A stretch of DNA of 64,000 nt from Bacillota bacterium (GCA_023435645.1 JAEYRK010000010.1:1-64000); one strand, 5' to 3'. Positions 1-8,482 are shown, counted from the first letter of the stretch. The notes: generated by a model not told the origin, from the letters alone. Numbers and translations are program-made.

Positions 1-2
1 GA

Positions 3-239
3 AAATACATCAATTTAGGTACCTCTAAGGATTCTAATCATATATTCCTTGCTAACGGCAAGGGAGAGTATCATTATGATGTGACCGATAAGGTGGGCTA
101 TCCCTACTTTGGACAATTAATCCTTGATTGCCTAAACCGCACAGAAAATGCCATGACCCAGGAGCACGCCTTTAAGGCAGCAGAGCTTTCCGTCAAGGCG
201 CAGCTGGCGGCGGTGGAGCTGACCGGCAGAACCTTCTGA
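3..239 (+). CDS. Gfo/Idh/MocA-type oxidoreductase, C-terminal fragment (runs off the left edge)
   Basis: An open frame enters from the left edge and stops at TGA 237-239, giving the last 78 residues of a protein. The end of this fragment (FGQLILDCLNRTENAMT, then a helix with KAAELSVKAQLAAVELTG) resembles the final helices of Gfo/Idh/MocA oxidoreductases, where a substrate-domain strand leads into a helix closing near the C-terminus. The next gene on the same strand is a clear member of that family, which supports a sugar or cyclitol dehydrogenase locus. The Rossmann domain lies outside the window, so the assignment rests on this short tail and the substrate cannot be guessed. Confidence 0.5.
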   Translation, partial: KYINLGTSKDSNHIFLANGKGEYHYDVTDKVGYPYFGQLILDCLNRTENAMTQEHAFKAAELSVKAQLAAVELTGRTF

Positions 240-482
240 CCATAGAGGAAGACATCCTTCCGATCAAGAGCTGATTGACTCAATCGAAGCGATACTGGCG
301 GGATGATACTGGCAGATCGGTACAGAAAATACAAAGAGCCTTAGTACAGCCTTAGCACCAGAAAAAAAAGGAAAAGGAATCTGTATATCGATTTCCTGAG
401 TCACCATATGCGATTTAAGATGATAATACAGATAAATGCAAGAAAGCTATTCAGAAAAGTGTTCTGTGATTGACCATGGACA

Positions 483-694
483 GGATCAGTATGACCATAC
501 CTAGGGGGTGTGGGCAGTATCGGAAAACGATGAGCCATTTTCGAGTGAGTTTTGAGCATGCTAGTTCGTTTCGCGAGCGACCGACGAAACTATCAGGGAG
601 GAGCGAAACGTAATAAACGCATGTTTAAAACTCCCGAAAATGAGCTTGTTTAACGGTACTGCCCACATCATCCTATCAATGGTCATACTGATCC
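483..694. repeat. 212-bp imperfect inverted-repeat element with a structured centre
   Basis: Two long arms face each other. The outer part GGATCAGTATGACCAT at 483-498 is matched by its complement at 679-694. Next come TGTGGGCAGTA and its partner TACTGCCCACA. Further in, ATGAGC/GCTCAT, CATTTTCG/CGAAAATG and GCATG/GCATG arms continue to about 560 and 619. The centre (561-618) carries a smaller stem (TAGT..CGTTTCG against CGACGAAACTA) and the module GCGAGCGA..ACGAA..AGG..GCGAAACGT at 573-611. A related module lies at 14649-14689. The rest of the 619-bp intergenic stretch 240-858 shows no gene. It looks like a dispersed palindromic element rather than a simple terminator. Confidence 0.6.
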
Positions 695-858
695 GTACGG
701 TTCTAATGGGGCTATGCAAATCAGTACTGAACACAATCCTGTATCAGGACTGAGTTGAAAGGTAAGAAGTCTTATGATAAGATGGTCTTACATCGGGCAC
801 AGGGCTGGTCCGCATCAGTGGTCAATGCCTTGATTTGTCCGCTTCTGGAGGTGGAACA

Positions 859-2025
859 TTGAGAAAAGTTAAGATTGGCATAATCGGCTGTGGCGTCATC
901 AGCCATACCTATATCTCTAATATTCAGGCTATGTTTCCTTGGCTGGAAATCGTAGCCTGCTCCGCTACGACCCTGGAGAAGGCGGGGAAGGTGGCAGCTC
1001 AGTATGGAATTTCAAAGGCCTTAAGTACGGAGGAGCTACTAATGGATCCGGAGATAGAAATAGCAGTAAATCTCACCACTCCGGCGGTCCATACCGAGAT
1101 CAACCGGCAAATTCTTAGAGCGGGGAAGCATCTGTACTGTGAGAAGCCCTTTGCTCTTACCTTAGAGGAGGCCGGGGAGATTCTTGATCTGGCAAAGGAG
1201 AAGGGCTTAAGAGTAGGCTGTGCTCCGGAAACCTTCCTCGGTGCAGGACTCCAAACCTGCAGAAGAGTGATTGATGAGGGCTTTATCGGCAAACCGGTGA
1301 TGGTTACTGCCAATATGGCCAAGTATGGACCAGAGACCTGGCATGAAGCTCCGGAATTCTATTATAAGAAGGGTGCAGGACCGATGCTGGATATGGGACC
1401 CTATTATCTGACTGCCTTGGTTGCCCTATTGGGTCCGATCAGCCGGACAGCCTGCTTCTCCAGTACTGGAAGAGGTGCCAGAACGATCTACAGCACACCA
1501 TTAAGAGGGAAGACCATTGAGGTGGAGGTGCCGACCTCCTACACCGGCATCCTTCAGTTTGAGAACGGAGTACATGGGAACATCAATATGACCTTTGATG
1601 CCTGGCATTCCACGCTGCCAAAGCTGGAGATCTATGGGACGGAAGGGACCCTACTGATCCCTGACCCGAATATGTTCGGGGGTAAGATTAAAATCTTCCG
1701 AAAGGAAAGGGTATTGGATTCCCTCAATCAAAAGCACATAATCGGCAAGGAACGGCCCTATTCCACGGCTTATGAGGAACTACAGGAGATACCGCAGCTC
1801 TATGAGGAGCCTCTGGAGTATATGAGGGGTCTTGGAATCATGGATATGGCTTATGCTCTGGTAGATGGCAGAAAGCACCGGACGAACGAAGAACTGCTTT
1901 ATCATGTAACGGAGGCTTTATTAAGCTTTGACCTGTCAGAGGAAGGAAATCAGGTCTATCAGATGACTTCGACCTGTGAACGGCCCGAACCCATCCCTCT
2001 GGGACGAAGCTTCGGGGAGCTGTAG
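859..2025 (+). CDS. Gfo/Idh/MocA family NAD(P)-dependent oxidoreductase
   Basis: The 388-residue product starts at TTG 859, chosen because GGAGGTGG lies just upstream and because translation from there begins MRKVKIGIIGCGVISHTY, the usual first Rossmann strand with its glycine-rich loop. A start eight codons further upstream (835) would bury the ribosome site. The conserved EKP motif (CEKPFALTLEEA) of the family is at about residues 93-104, and the C-terminal substrate domain follows. Members oxidise or reduce sugars, cyclitols or amino sugars with NAD(P), in the cytoplasm. A fragment of a second family member precedes it across the palindromic element. The family is secure; the substrate is unknown. 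Confidence 0.85.
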   Translation: MRKVKIGIIGCGVISHTYISNIQAMFPWLEIVACSATTLEKAGKVAAQYGISKALSTEELLMDPEIEIAVNLTTPAVHTEINRQILRAGKHLYCEKPFALTLEEAGEILDLAKEKGLRVGCAPETFLGAGLQTCRRVIDEGFIGKPVMVTANMAKYGPETWHEAPEFYYKKGAGPMLDMGPYYLTALVALLGPISRTACFSSTGRGARTIYSTPLRGKTIEVEVPTSYTGILQFENGVHGNINMTFDAWHSTLPKLEIYGTEGTLLIPDPNMFGGKIKIFRKERVLDSLNQKHIIGKERPYSTAYEELQEIPQLYEEPLEYMRGLGIMDMAYALVDGRKHRTNEELLYHVTEALLSFDLSEEGNQVYQMTSTCERPEPIPLGRSFGEL

Positions 2026-2110
2026 GAGATAAACTGACATAAGCACCTGGCAGGAGAGAAAAAGCTGGTTTTTATAATTGAAATTTAATCTTTTTCTAAA
2101 TATTTCCTTG

Positions 2111-2138
2111 TTGTAAATTTCCAATGAAGGAGTATATT
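2111..2138 (+). promoter_or_regulatory. possible promoter for the SPFH gene
   Basis: TTGTAA (2111-2116), 16 bases, TATATT (2133-2138). A transcript from here would carry the hairpin at 2156-2188 and a second hairpin at about 2198-2222 before the SPFH start at 2248. Both boxes are only fair matches. Confidence 0.3.
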
Positions 2139-2155
2139 CATATTGTAGCATTCAC

Positions 2156-2188
2156 AAATCAGGGCGGATGTCACATCCGCCCTGATTT
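2156..2188 (+). terminator. hairpin after the oxidoreductase gene
   Basis: AAATCAGGGCGGATG is followed by its near-perfect complement CATCCGCCCTGATTT with almost no loop. The run of T after it is short (TTTATG), so it may be a weak terminator for the upstream gene or a leader hairpin for the SPFH gene. Confidence 0.5.
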
Positions 2189-2247
2189 ATGCTGATTAAG
2201 AAACGCGTAAAGCGTGTTTCTTCCGGTTAAGAAGGGAGTGTGAAGAT

Positions 2248-4275
2248 ATGTTTCCATTATCAAATGAGGTGCTGATTGCAGCAGGGGTTATTGTCGGTCT
2301 ATATGTTTTTCTATTCGTAATTCTTGGCTTAAGGGTAATCCGGTCAGACCAGGTTGCTGTCATCGAAAAGTGGTGGAGCCTGAAGGGATCTCTAAAGGAT
2401 TCCATCATTGCTTTGCAGGGTGAGGCGGGCTACTCCCCACATTTACTCCGTGGTGGTATCCATTTTAGGACACCGTTGATGTTCAAGCTCCATAGGTATC
2501 CGCTGATCACGATACCTCAGGGGCAGATTGCTTATATCTTTGCCCGGGACGGTGCACCACTGTCACCAACGCAGACCTTGGGAAAGGTGATTTCTGAAGC
2601 GAATAATTTTCAGGAGGTTACCGGCTTTCTAAGGAACGGAGGTCAGAGAGGTCCTCAGAGAGGAATCTTAAGAGAAGGAACCTATGCCATCAATCTCGCA
2701 CAGTTTATTGTAATTACTCCAAATGAAATTAAAGTCATCTCCAGCTGTACCAGAAGTGAGAGAGAGGAGCTAGCCAGTATGCAGAAGACCTTACTGGAGA
2801 GGAATGCCTTCAGTCCTGTCATCATCATGGGGAAAGGAAATGAGTCAGGGGATGTCATGGGTATAGTGACTGTCCATGACGGTGCCTCCCTGGAGGACGG
2901 TGAGATCATAGCTCCGAATGTTGGTGATGCCCATGCCAGCTTTCAGGATCCCGAGAGCTTCCTAGCCCTCGGCGGCAGGAGGGGTAAACAGATACAGGTG
3001 TTGACGGATGGCACCTACTATATCAACCGACTGTTTGCCACAGTGGAATATCGGCCAAAGACAGTGGTGCCGATCGGTTTTGTCGGTGTCGTAGTATCCT
3101 TTTATGGTAAGGAGGGTGTGGATACGACCGGTGTGGATTATAAGCACGGAGAACTGGTAGCGACAGGCTGTAAGGGGGTTTTGGAGAAGCCGCTGATGCC
3201 CGGTAAATATGCCTTTAACACCGATGCAGGTAAGGTAGTGCTGGTACCGACTACGAATATTATTCTAAAATGGAATAAATCAGAAATCGGAAGCCATAAA
3301 TACGATGAGAATCTGACGGAAGTGGATATCATAACGAAGGATGCCTTCGAGCCCTCCCTGCCGCTCTCCGTCGTAATGCATATTGATTACAAGCAGGCCC
3401 CTTGGGTGATCCAGCGCTTTGGCGATATTAGTATGCTGGTAAATCAATCCCTCGATCCTCTGGTCAGTGCTTATTTTAAGGATGTCGCTCAAACCAAGAC
3501 CTTAATAGAGCTGATCCAGGAGCGTAGCGCAATCAGAGAAAAAGCCGTTTCTGAAATGAAGGATAAATTCCAAAAATACAATCTGCAGCTGGAGGAGGTT
3601 TTGATCGGTACACCCAAATCACCCACTGCGGATATCCAGATTGAAAATATCCTGACACAGCTTCGGGAAAGACAGATTGCGGAGGAGAAGAAGGTTACAT
3701 ACCAGAAACAGCAGCAGGCTGCCGAAAGTGAGAAATCCCTAAGAGAAGCAGAGGCAATAGCAGAGCAGCAAAGTCTCTTAACCAAGTCTAAGATACAGAT
3801 TGAGATTGAACGAAATAATGGTGCAGCTCTTGCCAGAAAGGCAGAGCAGGAGGCCAACCAGATCATTGCCTTAGCAAAGGCGAACGCCACGAAGATTACC
3901 TTAGAGGGTGAAGCGGAAGCCTCGAAGGAGAGCAACATTGGCTTGGCGAAGGCTCGTGCAATCGATGCACAGGTGAAAGCCTACGGCGGTGCTGAATTTA
4001 GAGTCATCCAGGAGGTTACGGATAAGCTGGCTGATGCCATCAAGAATTCCAAGGTTGATATCGTACCTAAGACCGTCGTTCATATGGGCGGAGCAGGTGG
4101 GGACAGCACCGTTACGGACAGTACGGTCATGGACACCCTGTTAAAATTCATCACCCTGGATAAGCTGGGTGTTCAGCTGGACCGGAGTAAGGAGGAGGTT
4201 CCTGAAATCATGCCCAGAAGAAGGACAGCGGTTGCCGACGAGGCAGCAGCGGCGGTTGAATTACCTGATCAGTAG
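2248..4275 (+). CDS. SPFH/band 7 (flotillin-like) membrane protein
   Basis: The product has 675 residues, longer than typical bacterial flotillins (roughly 450-530). Residues 8-28 form a single N-terminal membrane segment (VLIAAGVIVGLYVFLFVILGL), followed by the basic turn of a membrane-anchored SPFH protein. The SPFH region occupies about residues 30-420, apparently with an inserted stretch. A long alanine/glutamate-rich coiled coil (EAEAIAEQQ, ARKAEQEANQIIALAKANA, GEAEASKES) runs from about 480 to 590, as in flotillins, where it drives oligomerisation. Family members organise membrane microdomains. The start ATG follows AAGAAGGGAGTG. It appears to be a single-gene transcript, closed by the hairpin at 4381. 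Confidence 0.85.
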   Translation: MFPLSNEVLIAAGVIVGLYVFLFVILGLRVIRSDQVAVIEKWWSLKGSLKDSIIALQGEAGYSPHLLRGGIHFRTPLMFKLHRYPLITIPQGQIAYIFARDGAPLSPTQTLGKVISEANNFQEVTGFLRNGGQRGPQRGILREGTYAINLAQFIVITPNEIKVISSCTRSEREELASMQKTLLERNAFSPVIIMGKGNESGDVMGIVTVHDGASLEDGEIIAPNVGDAHASFQDPESFLALGGRRGKQIQVLTDGTYYINRLFATVEYRPKTVVPIGFVGVVVSFYGKEGVDTTGVDYKHGELVATGCKGVLEKPLMPGKYAFNTDAGKVVLVPTTNIILKWNKSEIGSHKYDENLTEVDIITKDAFEPSLPLSVVMHIDYKQAPWVIQRFGDISMLVNQSLDPLVSAYFKDVAQTKTLIELIQERSAIREKAVSEMKDKFQKYNLQLEEVLIGTPKSPTADIQIENILTQLRERQIAEEKKVTYQKQQQAAESEKSLREAEAIAEQQSLLTKSKIQIEIERNNGAALARKAEQEANQIIALAKANATKITLEGEAEASKESNIGLAKARAIDAQVKAYGGAEFRVIQEVTDKLADAIKNSKVDIVPKTVVHMGGAGGDSTVTDSTVMDTLLKFITLDKLGVQLDRSKEEVPEIMPRRRTAVADEAAAAVELPDQ

Positions 4276-4380
4276 AGTCAAGGGACAGGTCACTAATTAA
4301 GAAATAAGATCCATACTCATACTGCAAGGCTTTCATGCGTAAACTGTAGGGATCAGGATGAATTACATGTACTCAAAAAC

Positions 4381-4412
4381 AGAGGGCATCTGCGATCAGC
4401 AGATACCCTCTT
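4381..4412. terminator. terminator between convergent SPFH and PilZ genes
   Basis: AGAGGG(C)ATCTGC and GCAGAT(A)CCCTCT form a 12-bp stem with one mismatch. On the minus strand it is followed by GTTTTTG, on the plus strand by TTATTATAA. It probably serves both converging transcripts. No gene is seen in the rest of 4276-4500. Confidence 0.65.
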
Positions 4413-4500
4413 ATTATAAGCGTAGGATTGGGATGGACAAGACTTCCCCTAAGTTCCAGGGTACCTCTTGTTCGTTTCTTAATCGTTTTGCTTTCGGAGC

Positions 4501-5184
4501 TTAAGAGATAGGTGTGCTCTTGTAAAAATTCAACCTCTCCCTAGACAGGGCAGGTGTTGAAACCTTCTTTCGGAGTAGCTCCCCCTGCTTCCTGGCGATA
4601 TACCTACCTAATTTATCATTCTTCTCATTAAATTTGCAGCCATAGAGAAAGGAGTTCAGGTTTTGTAGGAATTCCCTACGGACAATCACTCCGGACAGAG
4701 TGATTAGTGTGGCATTATCCTTCAGCTTCAGCTTGATGGTTCGTTCAATATCTATCTCATCCTTCGTGATGAAGGCGACACCGGTTTCACTGATGTCCTT
4801 TACAAGAACGGTGATGGCGGTAGGGCCTGAGGCAGAATTTACATACAGAAGCATATCCTCGCCGACATACATTCGATAGGAATCCCTGCGATTATAGGGC
4901 TTACCCTCATTCATCAGATCAATTTTATGGCAGATTTCACCTTCATACTTCACCAGCTTAACATTTACGTTCTCCCAAATGAAGAGCTTACCTTCTACCT
5001 TATATAAAAAGTTGATAAGACATTTTTCTGAAAAACCTACAGTTTGGTCATTCACTTTAATGGTAGAAACCAGTACAGAGTTGCTCTTAACAGCAATAAT
5101 AATACTGCGGAAGGTCATGGTATGTCCGCTGTATTTTACTTCAAGTTCAATATTACTATCATTGCTAATCTCCTCAATCTGCAA
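4501..5184 (-). CDS. PilZ domain protein, YcgR-like c-di-GMP receptor
   Basis: The 227-residue product begins at TTG 5184, preceded by GGAGGTG and by a good minus-strand promoter only about 22 bases further upstream (5213-5241), so the open frame extending to 5418 is not the real N-terminus. Residues 1-100 form a YcgR-type N-terminal domain. The PilZ domain follows, with RRDSYR at about residue 120 (the RxxxR phosphate-binding motif) and VKDISETGVAF at about 160 (the D/NxSxxG motif). Both c-di-GMP contact motifs are therefore intact. Such proteins act on flagella or surface structures when c-di-GMP rises. No flagellar genes adjoin it, so the partner is unknown. Confidence 0.88.
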   Translation of the reverse strand: MQIEEISNDSNIELEVKYSGHTMTFRSIIIAVKSNSVLVSTIKVNDQTVGFSEKCLINFLYKVEGKLFIWENVNVKLVKYEGEICHKIDLMNEGKPYNRRDSYRMYVGEDMLLYVNSASGPTAITVLVKDISETGVAFITKDEIDIERTIKLKLKDNATLITLSGVIVRREFLQNLNSFLYGCKFNEKNDKLGRYIARKQGELLRKKVSTPALSRERLNFYKSTPIS

Positions 5185-5212
5185 GGTTTCACCTCCAAAG
5201 CGTACTATGACA

Positions 5213-5241
5213 ATTATAAAACATATATATGCATAATTCAA
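5213..5241 (-). promoter_or_regulatory. promoter of the YcgR-like gene
   Basis: On the minus strand TTGAAT (5241-5236), 17 bases, TATAAT (5218-5213). Transcription should start near 5206, which supports the TTG start at 5184. Confidence 0.65.
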
Positions 5242-5356
5242 CTGAAAATAACGAAATATCCTAATTGAGGAGGTATTTGGAAGAACGGGATTGTCCTGAT
5301 ATGGGGGTATATGTAGGTATCTAGCTATCCTAATGCAGGGGGGCTTCGGAAGAGTA

Positions 5357-5384
5357 TTGACATCATCACTATAACCTGTATAAT
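5357..5384 (+). promoter_or_regulatory. upstream promoter for glnA
   Basis: Consensus TTGACA (5357-5362) and TATAAT (5379-5384) with a 16-base gap. A transcript from about 5391 would carry roughly 110 nt of leader before the terminator at 5502-5540. Confidence 0.7.
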
Positions 5385-5459
5385 AATGGAATAAGTCGGT
5401 TCGTAACGTATGGTACATAAGGCTAACTCAAGTGGTATATCAATTAACATGATTTCGTG

Positions 5460-5489
5460 TTGACAAGGAAGCGGTCCATAAGGTATTAT
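5460..5489 (+). promoter_or_regulatory. second promoter for glnA
   Basis: TTGACA (5460-5465), 18 bases, TATTAT (5484-5489). Transcription would start near 5496, a few bases before the attenuator stem, so this shorter RNA would consist almost only of the terminator hairpin unless readthrough occurs. Confidence 0.6.
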
Positions 5490-5501
5490 CGTAGTAATAT
5501 G

Positions 5502-5540
5502 GGCAAAGGAGTACCTACAGGTACTTTTTTGCCGTTTTTT
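5502..5540 (+). terminator. intrinsic terminator (attenuator) in the glnA leader
   Basis: GGCAAAGGAGTACC, loop TACA, GGTACTTTTTTGCC: a 14-bp stem with two G-U pairs, followed by GTTTTTT. It lies between two promoters and the glnA ribosome site, so glnA transcription must pass it. With an ANTAR-type protein encoded directly after glnA, antitermination control is likely. Confidence 0.8.
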
Positions 5541-5567
5541 ATAATAAAAGAATAGGGAGTGTTGGTT

Positions 5568-6899
5568 ATGAAGCGTTATACGAAGCAGGATATTATCCGA
5601 ATGGTGGAAGAGGATGATGTGGAATTTATCCGCCTACAATTCACGGATATGTTTGGAAATCTGAAGAATGTAGCAGTGACAACAAGTCAGCTGGAGAAGG
5701 TTCTAAATAATGAGTGCATGTTCGATGGCTCCTCCATTGAGGGGTTCGCAAGAACCGAGGAATCCGACATGTATCTTTATCCGGATCTTGATACCTATGT
5801 AACCTTCCCCTGGAGACCACAGCAGGGTAAGGTAGCAAGACTGATCTGTGATGTTTATGATCTGAACGGCAGGCCCTTCCAGGGGGATCCCAGATATATC
5901 CTTAAGAAGGTAATCAGTGAAGCCACAGAACTGGGATATACCTTTCATGTTGGACCGGAGCTGGAATTCTTCCTCTTCCATATGGAGGAGAACGGACAGC
6001 CTACGACCAATTCTCATGAAAAAGCCGGATATTTCGACCTGGGACCTTTGGACCTTGGAGAAAATGCCAGAAGAGATATGGTGCTCACTGCAGAGGAAAT
6101 GGGCTTATGCATAGAAGCCTCCCATCATGAGGTGGCACCGGCACAACACGAAGTGGACATAAAGTATGATGAAGCCCTCTTTACAGCGGATAATATTATG
6201 ACCTTTAAGCTGGTGGCACGCACCATCGCGAAACGACATGGTCTCCATTGTACCTTTATGCCAAAGCCGAAGTATGGTGTGAATGGCTCAGGAATGCATG
6301 TCAATATGTCCCTAATGAAGGATGGAAAAAATATCTTTGATGATTCTGAGGGAGAGCAGGGCTTAAGTAAGGAGGCCTACCATTTCATTGCCGGGATCCT
6401 AAAGCATATGAAGAGTATGACGGCGATTACGAATCCCCTGATCAATTCTTATAAAAGACTGGTTCCTAATTATGAGGCACCGGTCTATATCGCATGGTCT
6501 GCCTCCAACAGAAGTCCTCTGATCCGTATACCCGCAGGAAGAGGCAAATCAGCCAGATTAGAGCTCAGATGCCCTGATCCCTCTGCCAATCCATATCTTA
6601 CGCTGGCCGTCTGTCTCGCGGCAGGTCTGGACGGCATTAAGAATCAGCTGATGCCCCCGGCCAGCATGAATAAGAATTTATTCGATCTGACCGCAGAGGA
6701 GAGCTTAGTGCTTGGTCTGGAAAGGCTGCCTGAGAATCTGATCGAAGCAATTTCCTATCTGGAGCAGAGCGATTTTATGAAGAAGGTATTGGGCGAGCAT
6801 ATCAGCAATAAATATATATCAGCTAAGAAAGAGGAGTGGGCGAGCTATCGTACCCAGGTGACCCAATGGGAGATAGACCAATATCTGTACCGTATCTAA
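5568..6899 (+). CDS. glnA: type I glutamine synthetase
   Basis: A 443-residue cytoplasmic enzyme that makes glutamine from glutamate, ammonia and ATP. The start ATG 5568 sits about nine bases after AGGGAG; a GTG at 5559 is in frame but overlaps the ribosome site region. Visible family motifs are MFDGSSIEGF (about 50-59), the metal-binding VGPELEFFLF (about 126), the NGSGMHVN loop (about 243), and NPYLTLA. The length (about 443) and the lack of the adenylylation-site extension match the short Gram-positive GSI-alpha type, which is usually feedback-controlled rather than adenylylated. It is followed by an ANTAR regulator and preceded by an attenuator. Confidence 0.97.
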   Translation: MKRYTKQDIIRMVEEDDVEFIRLQFTDMFGNLKNVAVTTSQLEKVLNNECMFDGSSIEGFARTEESDMYLYPDLDTYVTFPWRPQQGKVARLICDVYDLNGRPFQGDPRYILKKVISEATELGYTFHVGPELEFFLFHMEENGQPTTNSHEKAGYFDLGPLDLGENARRDMVLTAEEMGLCIEASHHEVAPAQHEVDIKYDEALFTADNIMTFKLVARTIAKRHGLHCTFMPKPKYGVNGSGMHVNMSLMKDGKNIFDDSEGEQGLSKEAYHFIAGILKHMKSMTAITNPLINSYKRLVPNYEAPVYIAWSASNRSPLIRIPAGRGKSARLELRCPDPSANPYLTLAVCLAAGLDGIKNQLMPPASMNKNLFDLTAEESLVLGLERLPENLIEAISYLEQSDFMKKVLGEHISNKYISAKKEEWASYRTQVTQWEIDQYLYRI

Positions 6900-6982
6900 T
6901 CCTTTTTCCGAATCTGACCATGATTTGTCAGGGAGGATTAGCGTTTTATCGAATGAAAAAGGAAGAACGGAGGTGAACAGAT

Positions 6983-7531
6983 ATGTTTAGCATCATTGTG
7001 GGCTTTCCTAAATTGGAGGATGCCTCCGGCATTAGGAATGTGGTTGCCAGATCCGGATATCATGTAAGTGAACCCTGTACCCTCGGTTCGCAGGTAATCA
7101 GTATTGCAAATAACCTAGATGAAGGGGTTGTCATTTGTGGATACCGTTTTTCGGATATGCATTTTAGTGAATTAAATAATTACTTGCCAAAAGGCTTTGA
7201 GATGCTGTTGATCGCATCTCCGGAGAAGTTGGAGTTTTGCCAGGATCACAACATTGTCTGTTTGCCCATGCCACTTAAGCCACATGATTTAATCAACACG
7301 CTACAAATGATGTCATATCAATACCAGAAAAGAAAGAAGAGGGAGAAGGATAGGCCAAAGGTCAGAACTGAGGAGGACAGGGCACTGATCAGCAAGGCAA
7401 AGCTGGTATTAATGAACCGCAATCATATGACAGAGGAGGAGGCCCATCGGTATCTGCAGAAGCATAGTATGGATAGTGGTACGAATCTGGTAGAGATGGC
7501 GGAGATGATGTTAAAAATGTATTATCCATAA
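6983..7531 (+). CDS. ANTAR-domain RNA-binding antiterminator, probable nitrogen regulator
   Basis: A 182-residue protein starting at ATG 6983 after GGAGGTG. Residues 1-115 resemble a degenerate response-regulator receiver; I do not see the usual aspartate pocket clearly, so phosphorylation is doubtful. A basic linker (KRKKREKDRPK) joins it to the C-terminal ANTAR three-helix domain at about 125-180 (LISKAKLVLMNRNHMTEEEAHRYLQ, then NLVEMAEMML). ANTAR proteins bind tandem hairpins in nascent RNA and prevent terminator formation. Clostridial relatives next to glnA control nitrogen genes. The gene lies 83 bases after glnA, probably in the same transcript, so it would be autoregulated with its presumed target. 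Confidence 0.88.
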   Translation: MFSIIVGFPKLEDASGIRNVVARSGYHVSEPCTLGSQVISIANNLDEGVVICGYRFSDMHFSELNNYLPKGFEMLLIASPEKLEFCQDHNIVCLPMPLKPHDLINTLQMMSYQYQKRKKREKDRPKVRTEEDRALISKAKLVLMNRNHMTEEEAHRYLQKHSMDSGTNLVEMAEMMLKMYYP

Positions 7532-7648
7532 TTAAGCTTTTATTGTCGTGTAGCACTTAGCTATCAGGTGCAACCTTAGGTAAGCCGAGGAAGGATGCAT
7601 GATTATTGAAGCTGACAGAATAGAAAAGGATAGGGAAGGACGGATACC

Positions 7649-8482
7649 ATGAAGTTTACGAAGATGCAGGGCTGCGGGAATGATTATGTTTATATTGACT
7701 GCACAAAGGAGCCGTTGGAATATATACCCGAGCTTGCCAGAAGAATCAGTGACAGACACTTTGGGGTCGGCTCCGATGGTCTGATTCTGATCAGGCCCTC
7801 AGACAAGGCAGATTTCTTTATGGATATGTATAATAGCGATGGTTCCAGGTCACAGATGTGTGGGAACGGAATCCGTTGTGTAGCAAAATTTGTTTATGAT
7901 AAAGGCCTGACAGACAAAGAGCAGCTTCTGATTGAGACCCTGGGTGGGATAAAAAAGCTGGAGCTTAAGATAGAGGAGGGGAAGGTTACCTATGTAACCG
8001 TGAACATGGGAAGTCCCATTTTGACACCCTCCCTGATTCCTGTGGTATCTGATAAGGACAAGGTTATCAATGAGCCAATCCTAGTGGGAGGCAGAGAGTA
8101 CAAAATGACCTGTATCTCCATGGGCAATCCTCACGCTGTGATTTACGTTCCCGATACCGGAGCGGTGCCCATAGAAGAGATTGGTCCGCTATTCGAGAAG
8201 CATGCAGTCTTTCCTGAGCGGGTGAATACGGAATTCATCCAAGTGGTTGATAGAAATAGGATCAATATGCGTGTCTGGGAGAGGGGCTCAGGTGAGACCT
8301 TAGCCTGCGGAACCGGAGCCTGTGCCAGTGTCCTTGCCTGTATTCTAAACGGTGATACGGAGCATGAGGTTACTGTTTCTCTGCTTGGGGGAGAATTGAT
8401 GATACGATATGATGAGGTGGAGAACACCGTTTATATGACTGGGCCGGCGGTAACGGTATTTGAGGGGGATTATCCCGTATAG
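7649..8482 (+). CDS. dapF: diaminopimelate epimerase
   Basis: A 277-residue cytoplasmic enzyme converting LL- to meso-diaminopimelate for lysine and peptidoglycan. The first residues MKFTKMQGCGNDYVYID carry the family N-terminal GxGND motif. The two catalytic cysteines are in MCGNGIRC (about 72-79) and ACGTGACAS (about 217-225). The length is normal. The start ATG 7649 is preceded by GGGAAGG. The next gene, dapL, makes its LL-DAP substrate, so the two form a short lysine/cell-wall unit behind glnA and the ANTAR gene. Confidence 0.97.
   Translation: MKFTKMQGCGNDYVYIDCTKEPLEYIPELARRISDRHFGVGSDGLILIRPSDKADFFMDMYNSDGSRSQMCGNGIRCVAKFVYDKGLTDKEQLLIETLGGIKKLELKIEEGKVTYVTVNMGSPILTPSLIPVVSDKDKVINEPILVGGREYKMTCISMGNPHAVIYVPDTGAVPIEEIGPLFEKHAVFPERVNTEFIQVVDRNRINMRVWERGSGETLACGTGACASVLACILNGDTEHEVTVSLLGGELMIRYDEVENTVYMTGPAVTVFEGDYPV

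Noticed and set aside
835..858. Upstream TTG start for the Gfo/Idh/MocA gene
   Set aside because: The GGAGGTGG ribosome site lies between it and TTG 859, where the Rossmann fold begins properly.
3489..3938. 149-codon leftward frame in the SPFH gene
   Set aside because: It mirrors the Ala/Glu/Lys coiled coil and carries no start context.
5185..5418. 78-codon N-terminal extension of the YcgR-like protein
   Set aside because: A good minus-strand promoter (5213-5241) and a ribosome site before TTG 5184 lie inside it, and the extension sequence is unlike any PilZ N-terminus.
5391..5501. Canonical ANTAR tandem six-base-loop hairpins in the glnA leader
   Set aside because: I searched for loops with A at position 1 and G at position 4 closed by real stems and found none convincing.
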